A stretch of DNA of 8,271 nt. Source: JABFRJ01 sp031365465. GTDB lineage: Bacteria; Pseudomonadota; Alphaproteobacteria; Rhizobiales; Hyphomicrobiaceae. The notes beneath the pieces are model-generated. The model was given only the letters and a program-made list of their open reading frames with translations, was not told where the DNA came from and did no database searches. The stretch is from NCBI GenBank assembly GCA_031365465.1, contig JANLYD010000117.1, positions 1 to 8,271 of the forward strand. The letters are read 5' to 3'. Positions 1 to 5,732 of this stretch are shown here, in pieces (the stretch's first letter is position 1; each line of letters opens with the position of its first letter). A program made the translations under genes and the position numbers.

Positions 1-178
1 CGTGAGAAGCTTGGTAGTGTTCACTGGGGAGATCCGGCTGCAAAAATCCGATCATACCCCGATCACCAGCGATGCGCACGACGGCAGCAGAGCTCAAGCC
101 GAAAAAACGCGCGATCCGGTAAATGCCGACGCTCCACACACGAAACCGCCGGCTGAAAACCTTGCTGGCACCGTCAGC
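1..178. other. Left-edge region without a supported gene
   Basis: No complete gene can be supported here. Reading the minus strand, a GTG at position 24 opens eight codons (MNTTKLLT) to the window edge, which could be the start of a signal peptide of the next minus-strand gene. A TATGAT hexamer lies on the minus strand at 51-56, where a -10 box for such a gene would be expected, but I see no good -35 box and only a weak ribosome site. On the plus strand, frame 1 is open from the edge to a TGA at 151-153. It could be the tail of a gene entering from the left, although its Arg/Ser/Gln-rich translation looks non-coding. Neither option is secure. Confidence 0.25.
102..132 (-). terminator. Possible intrinsic terminator after the lipoprotein gene
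   Basis: On the minus strand, about 50 bases past the lipoprotein stop, an imperfect stem forms between 126-132 and 111-119. It has two GC-rich 3-bp blocks, an asymmetric internal loop and a 6-base loop. It is followed by a run of six T (A on the plus strand, 102-107). The T-run is good but the stem is short and interrupted, so this is only a plausible terminator. Confidence 0.3.
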
Positions 179-754
179 TTATTGTTGCGCGCCCTTGGCA
201 CCGGACTTTTTCGCCGCCTGATCGTCCCAGAACGTCTTGGCGTCCAGCTTTTCCTGCGGCGCTTGATCCACGATCAATCCATCCAGGAAACCACCGCTGG
301 CGACTTTCTTCTCGACCGGCAACTTGGGCGTGTAGTCGCCTGCCAGATGCCGTTGAAGATCGGCCTTGATAGCGGCCGTTTTCTTGTCGCTGCAATAGTC
401 GGCCTCGCCTTTGATGCGGCCACCGATACTGGAGTAGGCCTGATCGTAAGCTTTTTCGGTCGAGGCCAATTGCGGCTGCAAGGCCCCGCCACGCGCTTCG
501 GCCGCGAGAAAATTCGTCTTCAGCTTGACCGGATCGAAGCTGAAGCCGCACCGTTGCGCCCGCGCTGCCGTCCAGGCCACCTGCACCGGACGCGCGTTCG
601 GATCGCTGTTGGAAATGCCCGCGCCTTCACCCGACACGCCGGAGGGCGCACCATCCAGAACGCTGGCGGTCGACAGACCCGCGCCCCCGCTGCTGCACGC
701 GCCGAGCGCCGCCGCAGCCGATGCCATCGCCGTCACGATCAACAAAGCGCGCAT
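179..754 (-). CDS. Putative lipoprotein of unknown function (191 aa)
   Basis: The start at 754 is chosen over an in-frame ATG at 796 because an AAGGGG ribosome site lies about eight bases before it and because it places a clean signal sequence at the N-terminus. The signal is Met-Arg, then a hydrophobic Ala-rich stretch (residues 4-16) ending in the lipobox L17-G18-A19-C20. Cleavage and lipidation at Cys20 are therefore expected, giving an envelope-attached periplasmic protein. A Ser/Gly-rich spacer (21-50) leads to a soluble domain at about 55-175. This contains R-P-V-Q-V-A-W near 55-61, C69-G-F-S-F-D-P, and D119-Y-C121. Cys69 and Cys121 are the only cysteines after Cys20 and could form a disulfide. 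The C-terminus is Lys/Ala-rich. I do not recognise a named family; it resembles conserved hypothetical proteins of alphaproteobacteria. It lies 135 bases downstream of the FkbM gene on the same strand and probably has its own promoter. Confidence 0.8.
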   Translation of the reverse strand: MRALLIVTAMASAAAALGACSSGGAGLSTASVLDGAPSGVSGEGAGISNSDPNARPVQVAWTAARAQRCGFSFDPVKLKTNFLAAEARGGALQPQLASTEKAYDQAYSSIGGRIKGEADYCSDKKTAAIKADLQRHLAGDYTPKLPVEKKVASGGFLDGLIVDQAPQEKLDAKTFWDDQAAKKSGAKGAQQ

Positions 755-782
755 GAATGTAACCCCTTGGTTCCCCGCGCCT

Positions 783-810
783 ATCTTGCTGAACAAAGGT
801 CAACCGTCAA
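783..810 (-). promoter_or_regulatory. Candidate promoter for the lipoprotein gene
   Basis: On the minus strand, TTGACG (805-810, five of six matches to TTGACA) is followed by a 16-base spacer and CAAGAT (783-788, three of six matches to TATAAT). It lies about 30 bases before the chosen start at 754 and inside the gap after the FkbM gene. The -35 box is good and the -10 box poor. An overlapping TTGACC (799-804 on the plus strand) offers no better -10 box. Confidence 0.3.
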
Positions 811-889
811 TGGGCGGATCGCATCGAATTGGCGACTAGTCTTCAAATCATGTTGCGATAGTCACCGATTCGGCACGCAGATCAAATCG

Positions 890-1882
890 TCACGTCTGCA
901 GATGACCACCGTCGTACATGCACGCGATCCGGCCCAACGCTGCCTTGAGCCGGTCCGTAGCAATCAGATCCGCCGTCACCACGGGCATTGCCGATGCCGC
1001 CCCCGGCCATTCCGCCGTCCCCGTCAGCGCCGCAGCGACACCGGGCGTCAGCGTCAGCTTGTCCGCCGCCAGCCCCGCATCGAGCAGCCGTCCAATCGTC
1101 TCGGCCGGCAACAATGGCAGCAGCGCCATCAGGCCCTTGGCCAAAGTCTGACCAAGTACGCGATCGGGATGATCGGCGGCATCTAGCACCCGCCCCGCAT
1201 TCCACAGATGCCCGACGTCATGCCACGGCGTCGGCACCGGCGGAAATGTCCCGATCGATGGCAAATGTTCGTCCGCCACATAAAACCGGTTGAGATTGTC
1301 GAAGAACGTGAACCGATATCCGGCCGCCGTCAGCGTCGGCTCCCACTTCGCCCAATCGCCGTCCGCCACGTTCGGATTGACCGCCTCGACCAGAATGACC
1401 TTCGGTCGGTGGCGCGTCAGATCCAACCCCGCCAACACGTCCGGCTCCGCGCCCTCCACGTCGATCTTCAGAAAATCCACGCGACCGAGTCCGGCTTCGT
1501 CGATCAGCCGCGACAGTCGTTTTACGTCGCGTCGCTCGGTCCGATATCCTGCGCCATACTGCTGCGCACTGTCCGCATTCGCCTTCACCGCGCTCGACAA
1601 CCCGTGCAGGCCGTCGACGATGTGGAAATCGATCACGCCATCTTCGCGACCGGCCAGACACGACACGACATGATCGCGCGGACGCACGCCCGCATAAGCC
1701 GCAGCGAGCGCTTCTTGCGGCTCGACCACCAGCCCCCGCCACCCCTTCAGATAGAAATAGAACGACACGTTGTCGGCCACCGGATGCCCGCCGCCCACAT
1801 CGACGTAGGTGCCGTCGACCACGTCGCCCAGAACGAGGTTCAGATGGTAGTCCTCGAGGTTCTGCGCGTAGGAAAGGTGCAT
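890..1882 (-). CDS. FkbM family SAM-dependent methyltransferase (330 aa)
   Basis: The translation matches the FkbM methyltransferase family, which transfers methyl groups from S-adenosylmethionine, often to hydroxyls of sugars or secondary metabolites. The substrate here cannot be told. Visible landmarks are the N-terminal S-Y-A-Q-N-L-E-D (residues 4-11) typical of the family, the SAM-binding strand and glycine loop Y-V-D-V-G-G-G (26-32), the acidic end of strand 2 at V-V-E-P (52-55), and the diagnostic K-I-D-V-E-G-A-E (139-146). The start at 1882 is preferred over an in-frame ATG at 2020: the family's N-terminus begins right after it, an AGGGA ribosome site lies eight bases upstream, and the extra 46 residues look unlike the family. 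After the catalytic domain (to about 205) there is a roughly 110-residue C-terminal region rich in Ala and Leu with no recognised domain. No glycosyltransferase is adjacent, so a polysaccharide role is inference only. Confidence 0.9.
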   Translation of the reverse strand: MHLSYAQNLEDYHLNLVLGDVVDGTYVDVGGGHPVADNVSFYFYLKGWRGLVVEPQEALAAAYAGVRPRDHVVSCLAGREDGVIDFHIVDGLHGLSSAVKANADSAQQYGAGYRTERRDVKRLSRLIDEAGLGRVDFLKIDVEGAEPDVLAGLDLTRHRPKVILVEAVNPNVADGDWAKWEPTLTAAGYRFTFFDNLNRFYVADEHLPSIGTFPPVPTPWHDVGHLWNAGRVLDAADHPDRVLGQTLAKGLMALLPLLPAETIGRLLDAGLAADKLTLTPGVAAALTGTAEWPGAASAMPVVTADLIATDRLKAALGRIACMYDGGHLQT

Positions 1883-2009
1883 CGGCGATCCCTGTGTGCT
1901 TAAAGGCGGTTTGTATACACGGCCGCGCACACGACCAGAAATCCCATGTGCGTCCCCGTCTCTCCGTCCTTTGCAGACGGTGTCAAAGGGCAACGGGAGA
2001 AGGCGAGCA

Positions 2010-2054
2010 ATGCGGAACATGGCCCTTACAGAAGCCGAGATGAAGCTCCGATGA
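2010..2054 (+). CDS. Possible 14-codon leader peptide coupled to the HAD gene
   Basis: An ATG at 2010 follows GGGAGAAGG (1995-2003) by six bases, the strongest Shine-Dalgarno-like site in this intergenic region. The frame reads MRNMALTEAEMKLR and stops at TGA 2052-2054, which overlaps the HAD gene's ATG (2051-2053) as ATGA. The HAD start itself has only a weak GAG about 11 bases upstream. This layout is the usual one for translational coupling, in which ribosomes finishing the short frame restart on the next gene. The peptide has no recognisable motif or regulatory codon run. It could also be chance. Confidence 0.4.
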   Translation: MRNMALTEAEMKLR

Positions 2055-2923
2055 AAACTCTGCCGTCACCCATTCTCACGTCAGCCGCAGCTCTGCTCGC
2101 CCGTTATGACGTCCTGCTTTGTGACGTGTGGGGCGTCGTGCACGATGGCCGCATCGCCTATCCCGGCGCCAACGACGCTCTAGCGCGTTTCCGCGCCAAC
2201 GGCGGCACCGTGATCCTGGTGTCGAACGCACCCATGACCGCGCCAGCCGTTGCCGAACTCCTCGACGACAAAGGCGTTCGCCGCGACGCCTGGGACGGCA
2301 TCGTTCCCTCCGGCGACATCGCCCTCGCCCACATCGCCGAGCAACGTTACGCCCGCGTTTTCGGCATCGGCCCGCGCGTGCGCGATGCGTCTTTCTTCAA
2401 CCAGCTTCCAAACCTCGTCGACGACATCACTGATTCCGACGCCGTCGCCTGCACCGGCCTCGCCAACGATTACACCGAAACACCGGAGCAATATCTGCCG
2501 ATCCTCGAGCAGGCCATCGCACTGCAACTGCCGTTCGTCTGCGTCAATCCCGACCTCGCCGTCCACGTCGGCAAGGATCTGCTGCCCTGTGCCGGCGCCA
2601 TCGCCGCACTTTACGAACGCCTGGGCGGCAGCGTGTTCTGGGGCGGCAAACCCCACCCCGTCGCCTATCGCACCGGACTTGCAATGGCCGAAAAACTGCG
2701 CGGCCACAGCGTCGACAGAACGCGCATCCTCGGCATCGGAGATGCCGTTCGCACCGACGTGCAGGCAGCAGCCAACGCGGGCGTCGACGCACTCTTCATT
2801 GCAGCTGGCCTGCATCGCGACGAACTGATCGTCGACGGCAAACTCGATTCCGCACGCGTCGCCGCGCTGTTTGGCGACAGCGCCGTAAATCCCGTCGCCG
2901 TGATGGAAAAGCTCGTGTGGTGA
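2051..2923 (+). CDS. HAD superfamily class IIA hydrolase, TIGR01459 type (290 aa)
   Basis: This is a cytosolic aspartate-nucleophile hydrolase of the haloacid dehalogenase superfamily, class IIA, matching the TIGR01459 pattern common in alphaproteobacteria. The physiological substrate is not known to me; related class IIA enzymes (NagD, p-nitrophenylphosphatase) remove phosphate from small metabolites. Motif I is C24-D25-V-W-G-V-V-H-D-G, with Asp25 as the nucleophile. The usual second Asp is replaced by Trp27, which I recall as characteristic of this subfamily. Motif II is V-S58-N-A-P. The class IIA cap lies at about 80-195. Motif III is G-G-K200-P-H-P. Motif IV is G-I-G-D231 with D236, the magnesium site. 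Length fits the family. An in-frame ATG at 1946 is rejected because its 35 extra residues lack family character. The gene appears to be translated by coupling to the upstream leader frame and ends in a terminator-like hairpin. It is divergent from the FkbM gene. Confidence 0.92.
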   Translation: MKTLPSPILTSAAALLARYDVLLCDVWGVVHDGRIAYPGANDALARFRANGGTVILVSNAPMTAPAVAELLDDKGVRRDAWDGIVPSGDIALAHIAEQRYARVFGIGPRVRDASFFNQLPNLVDDITDSDAVACTGLANDYTETPEQYLPILEQAIALQLPFVCVNPDLAVHVGKDLLPCAGAIAALYERLGGSVFWGGKPHPVAYRTGLAMAEKLRGHSVDRTRILGIGDAVRTDVQAAANAGVDALFIAAGLHRDELIVDGKLDSARVAALFGDSAVNPVAVMEKLVW

Positions 2924-2942
2924 TCGCCGTCACCCAATTTTT
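2919..2942 (+). terminator. Short intrinsic terminator overlapping the HAD stop codon
   Basis: GGTGA (2919-2923, including the stop codon) pairs with TCACC (2930-2934) around a 6-base loop. After C-A comes a run of five T (2938-2942). The stem is only 5 bp, so termination may be weak. A second small stem, TCAC/GTGA, follows immediately. Confidence 0.4.
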
Positions 2943-3078
2943 CACTCCGCTTCGTGATGACGCAGGCAGTAAGATGAGCAGAAGTTGCCGGTAATTTCCC
3001 AACGGTCATTGTTGCGATTGCCCTGCTGATTTCACACCTATGCCTTTATATGAGCACAGAAACTGAAGGCACCTGGGT

Positions 3079-3108
3079 CATCGCGCCCCGCTTGCATCTG
3101 GTGCGATG
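3079..3108. repeat. 9-bp inverted repeat in the gap before the 141-aa gene
   Basis: CATCGCGCC (3079-3087) pairs with GGTGCGATG (3100-3108): eight Watson-Crick pairs and one G-T wobble around a 12-base loop. It lies 67 bases upstream of the ATG at 3176. No T-run follows. The right arm's GGTGC can instead pair with GCACC at 3069-3073, so two competing folds are possible in RNA. It could be an operator, a 5' leader structure or a remote terminator for the HAD transcript. The rest of the 252-base gap (2924-3175) contains no convincing gene. A TTTATATG stretch at 3045-3052 is the best -10-like sequence but lacks a good -35 box. Confidence 0.55.
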
Positions 3109-3175
3109 TTGCTTAAGTTCAGCACAGTTTCTCAGACACGCTCTGGCCGCTCGTCAACTGTAAGCGGGGGTAATT

Positions 3176-3601
3176 ATGCAATACGTTTGCGACGCAGATA
3201 ATCTGACTTGGTTTCGCATCGAAACCGTCGCCGAAGCCACGCGTGAGTCGGCTGACATGGACCACGCCGTCGAGCGTTTTTTCCGCGACGCCTACGATCG
3301 CGCCACGCATTCCTATGCGCCGCCGAAGTCGTTGGCGGTCGTCGAGCAGAACATCGGCCTCAAGGCACACATTCAGCTGAGCATGCCGCGCTTCATCACC
3401 CTGCGCGACAAGGACGGCAACGCTCTCGTGACCGCCATGCTGCCGCCGAGCGGAATCGACACGCGCGGCTTCAGGCCGGTCATCGTCGGCAAGTCGAACG
3501 CCGACCCTTATGCGAACTACAGCGATGCGATCCGCAAACTGGGCGATCATTTCAAGCTCACACTCGACCCTGCCCGCTGTTTCCCCTACCGGCGCGGCTG
3601 A
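3176..3601 (+). CDS. Conserved-looking hypothetical protein (141 aa)
   Basis: I do not recognise a named domain. The protein has no signal peptide or membrane segment and is probably cytosolic. Its N-terminus (MQYVCDADNLTWFRIET) reads like a compact beta strand region. A charged, helix-like segment (18-45) follows. Then come a region with the motif K-A-H-I-Q-L-S-M-P-R-F (68-78), strands around F-I-T-L-R-D-K-D-G-N-A, and M-L-P-P-S-G-I-D. The tail carries S-N-A-D-P-Y and ends R-C-F-P-Y-R-R-G. Balanced composition with many aromatic residues favours this strand over a competing antisense frame (3119-3610 minus). The ATG follows GGGGG (3166-3170) by five bases, a G-rich but non-canonical ribosome site. 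It stands alone between two structured intergenic regions, so it is probably its own transcription unit. Confidence 0.75.
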   Translation: MQYVCDADNLTWFRIETVAEATRESADMDHAVERFFRDAYDRATHSYAPPKSLAVVEQNIGLKAHIQLSMPRFITLRDKDGNALVTAMLPPSGIDTRGFRPVIVGKSNADPYANYSDAIRKLGDHFKLTLDPARCFPYRRG

Positions 3602-3697
3602 AACAGCCAAAACCTGAGACGCCCCTTAGAAAAGAGTATTAAGCGGTTGCCCAAAAGCTATTTTTAGTAAATCAGGATCTGTCATATTGTGGTCCGA

Positions 3698-3718
3698 GCC
3701 CCGGTTCATGTCCGGGGC
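3698..3718 (+). promoter_or_regulatory. Strong GC hairpin upstream of the DUF1287 gene
   Basis: GCCCCGG (3698-3704) and CCGGGGC (3712-3718) form a perfect 7-bp stem around the 7-base loop TTCATGT, ending 35 bases before the GTG at 3754. No T-run follows, so it is a poor intrinsic terminator for the upstream gene. It could be a 5' leader structure of the DUF1287 transcript or an operator. The rest of the 152-base gap holds an AT-rich patch (about 3651-3690, with TATTGT at 3685-3690 as a loose -10 candidate) but no clear promoter. Confidence 0.45.
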
Positions 3719-3753
3719 CAGTAATTTCGAAACAGGCGCGTCCGAGGGTTTGC

Positions 3754-5565
3754 GTGAAAAAGCAGCGCCCGCATAAAGCGAGCACGGCAGCAGGCCGCCG
3801 TAAGGCGAAGCCTGGGTCGCAGTCTGCGCGCGCGTCAACGGCTGCCGCGCCCCTCAGACCGTTAGCGAACAGTCCGCTTTCCGGTCCTGAGCCGTGGGCT
3901 TGGTTCAGCGCCGGCTCAGGTGCCAAAGCCGCCCCCGGAAAACGCGCCAAGGGCCCGCCGCCCCGTCCCGCACTCACCGCACGTGCACCCGCCCGACAAA
4001 CCGTCGTTGCTCCCCGCACCGGTGCTGCCACCAAGTTGTCGCCGGCCCTCGCCGCACGATTGGCCAAGCCGCTCCCGACGCCATCGCCGCCGCTCCACAA
4101 TCGCTTCGCTGCGGCTTTGCTGCTGGTCCCCACGCTCCTGACCGCCGGTCTGTTGCTGTCCTCCCCGCGCGAAAAACCGCCTGTTCCTTCGTCTGAAATG
4201 GCGATGGCCCCGCTCACTCCGCCGTCGATTCTGCCATCGGCGCCGCCGCTCCCGCCGATCACACTCAAATCGTGGCGCGTGTCTCCCGCCCCCACGCCTC
4301 CGCTCAGTTTCGCATCCGCCGACACCCGCCCACCACAAACACAGGTGCCGCTCGCGGCAGCTTCAGCGCAGAGCCGCCCGGGCTCACGCCCAACCTCCGT
4401 CGCCGACACGCCCTCTCCCGACATCCCGCCCTCACTCGACGTCGCGGCTGTGTCCGCATTCGCACGCCCGCCCGAACGGCTGGCGCCTACCGTGCCGGTT
4501 GCGATCCATGACCTTTCCAGCGCCGTCGCAGCCCTCACGATCGCAGCGCAGTCCTTCCCACCCGGTTTCGTTCGGCCGCCCGAGGCGTCGGTTGCCTTGG
4601 CCCCCCAAACCGAAGCGCCCGAAGCGCTCGTCGCGGCCATCCCAGCTCCCCTCGCGCCTGCCGACGCCGCACCGACCGGAGTTGCTGCCCTGCCCCCGCC
4701 GCCCGATGTGCCCTTGCCACCCATGGCAACGACCTCGCCGCAGCCGCCGGACATCGCCGTCGCCCGCTCTTGTCAGGCCGCCCCCGGCTTGCTCCAGGCC
4801 AGCGCCGCTCCACCTCGCGCGCCCGTCGATCCCGATCTCGTCAACGACCCGCTCAAGTTCGGCCGAGCGCTCGCGGCGGCCGCCCGACAGCAAACTCGGT
4901 CGCTCGTGGTCTACAATGCCGCCTACATGACCATCGCCTACCCCGGCGGCGACGTACCCCTGCAGTTCGGCGTCTGCACCGACGTCATCATTCGCGCCTA
5001 CCGCGAGTTGGACATCGACCTCCAGCAGCTCGTGCACATCACCCGTCGCGGCGCCTCCGATCGCAACATCGACCACCGCCGCACCGAACTGCTGCGCGGC
5101 TTTTTCGCCACCCACGGCGAGCAACTGCCCGTCTCGCCCTTCATCGAGGATTATCTCCCCGGGGACATCGTCACCTACTACCGGCCGCAGAACAAATCCT
5201 CGACCGCCCATATCGCCCTCGTCTCCGACGTCACCGCGCCGTCCGGCCGTCCCATGATCGTGCACAATCGCGGCTGGGGCGTGCAGCTCGAGGACGCGTT
5301 GTTCGTCGATCAGATGACCGGCCACTATCGCTTTCGCGGATTGCGGACCACCCCTCCGCTTGCCGTGGCCGCCGCAGCGAAGGTGCAGCAGCAAACCACC
5401 CGAACCGCTCCCGATGCCGGCGATATCGCCGCTCAGTCCGATGCCGCCGCAACTTCCCTGTCGCGCAAGCCCGCCGCAACCGCCCTGCGAATTGCCGCCA
5501 TGCGCACGAACCTTGCTGGGACGCGCATGGGTTTGGGAGCACCGCGCCGGCCCCTGCCGCGCTGA
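3754..5565 (+). CDS. Membrane-anchored DUF1287 (YijF-like) protein with long Pro/Ala-rich tether (603 aa)
   Basis: The domain at about 362-530 matches DUF1287, the family of E. coli YijF, which has a papain/NlpC-P60-like Cys-His look. Landmarks are Y-P-G-G-D-V-P-L (396-403), G-V-C408-T-D-V, N-I-D-H-R-R (438-443), L-P-G-D-I-V (468-473), A-H486-I-A-L-V-S-D, I-V-H504-N and the closing T-G-H-Y-R (522-526). Cys408 and His486 are the likely catalytic pair; a hydrolase role, perhaps on cell-wall peptides, is inference. Residues 1-116 are basic and Ala/Pro-rich and probably cytoplasmic. A single membrane span lies at about 117-136. A roughly 220-residue Pro/Ala-rich linker (138-358) would hold the domain out in the periplasm. 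The tail (531-603) is Ala/Arg-rich. Family members I know are about 200 residues, so the added parts are unusual. The GTG start follows GAGGG (3744-3748) by five bases. Confidence 0.85.
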   Translation: MKKQRPHKASTAAGRRKAKPGSQSARASTAAAPLRPLANSPLSGPEPWAWFSAGSGAKAAPGKRAKGPPPRPALTARAPARQTVVAPRTGAATKLSPALAARLAKPLPTPSPPLHNRFAAALLLVPTLLTAGLLLSSPREKPPVPSSEMAMAPLTPPSILPSAPPLPPITLKSWRVSPAPTPPLSFASADTRPPQTQVPLAAASAQSRPGSRPTSVADTPSPDIPPSLDVAAVSAFARPPERLAPTVPVAIHDLSSAVAALTIAAQSFPPGFVRPPEASVALAPQTEAPEALVAAIPAPLAPADAAPTGVAALPPPPDVPLPPMATTSPQPPDIAVARSCQAAPGLLQASAAPPRAPVDPDLVNDPLKFGRALAAAARQQTRSLVVYNAAYMTIAYPGGDVPLQFGVCTDVIIRAYRELDIDLQQLVHITRRGASDRNIDHRRTELLRGFFATHGEQLPVSPFIEDYLPGDIVTYYRPQNKSSTAHIALVSDVTAPSGRPMIVHNRGWGVQLEDALFVDQMTGHYRFRGLRTTPPLAVAAAAKVQQQTTRTAPDAGDIAAQSDAAATSLSRKPAATALRIAAMRTNLAGTRMGLGAPRRPLPR

Positions 5566-5612
5566 TCGGAAGCCTGTCGTTCGTTAACAGAAATTAAATA
5601 CGACTCCGTTAG

Positions 5613-5641
5613 GTGACAATCGGCGCGACGGCGATTATTGA
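5613..5641 (+). promoter_or_regulatory. Candidate promoter for the one-span membrane protein gene
   Basis: GTGACA (5613-5618, five of six matches to TTGACA) and TATTGA (5636-5641, three of six matches to TATAAT) are separated by exactly 17 bases. They lie in the 167-base gap after the DUF1287 gene, about 90 bases before the GTG at 5733. If real, the membrane protein gene can be expressed independently of DUF1287. Confidence 0.35.
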
Positions 5642-5732
5642 GTCGACCGAACCGGCAAATCATCTGCCCACCGCTCAGGTTTTCGACGCACGGCTTGAAA
5701 CAGAAATATCGGTACGACAGGAGGGGTGACAG

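Noticed and set aside
2..1186. Long plus-strand open frame of 394 codons antisense to the lipoprotein and the FkbM gene
   Set aside because: Its translation is Arg/His-rich and low in structure, and it runs through both minus-strand genes and their gap. Open antisense frames are expected opposite GC-rich genes with strong third-position bias.
1946..2050. N-terminal extension of the HAD protein from an upstream ATG at 1946
   Set aside because: The extra 35 residues are unlike the family, and the family's N-terminus begins just after the ATG at 2051.
2180..2815. Minus-strand frame of 211 codons opposite the HAD gene
   Set aside because: The plus-strand HAD frame has all four catalytic motifs; the antisense frame is its Gly/Ala/Val-rich shadow.
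3041..3067. Eight-codon frame (MPLYEHRN) in the gap before the 141-aa gene
   Set aside because: It is very short and has no ribosome site or coupling to a downstream start.
3119..3610. Minus-strand frame of 163 codons opposite the 141-aa gene
   Set aside because: It is Val/Arg/Ala-rich with no ribosome site or motif, while the plus-strand frame has aromatic-rich, well-balanced protein sequence.
3672..4754. Minus-strand open frame of 360 codons opposite the DUF1287 linker
   Set aside because: It is Gly/Ala/Arg-rich and mirrors the Pro/Ala codons of the tether; it has no motif. The plus strand carries the recognisable domain in one continuous frame.
5574..5590. Small CTGT/ACAG hairpin after the DUF1287 stop
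   Set aside because: The stem is only 4 bp with a 9-base loop and no T-run, so it is too weak to call a terminator.
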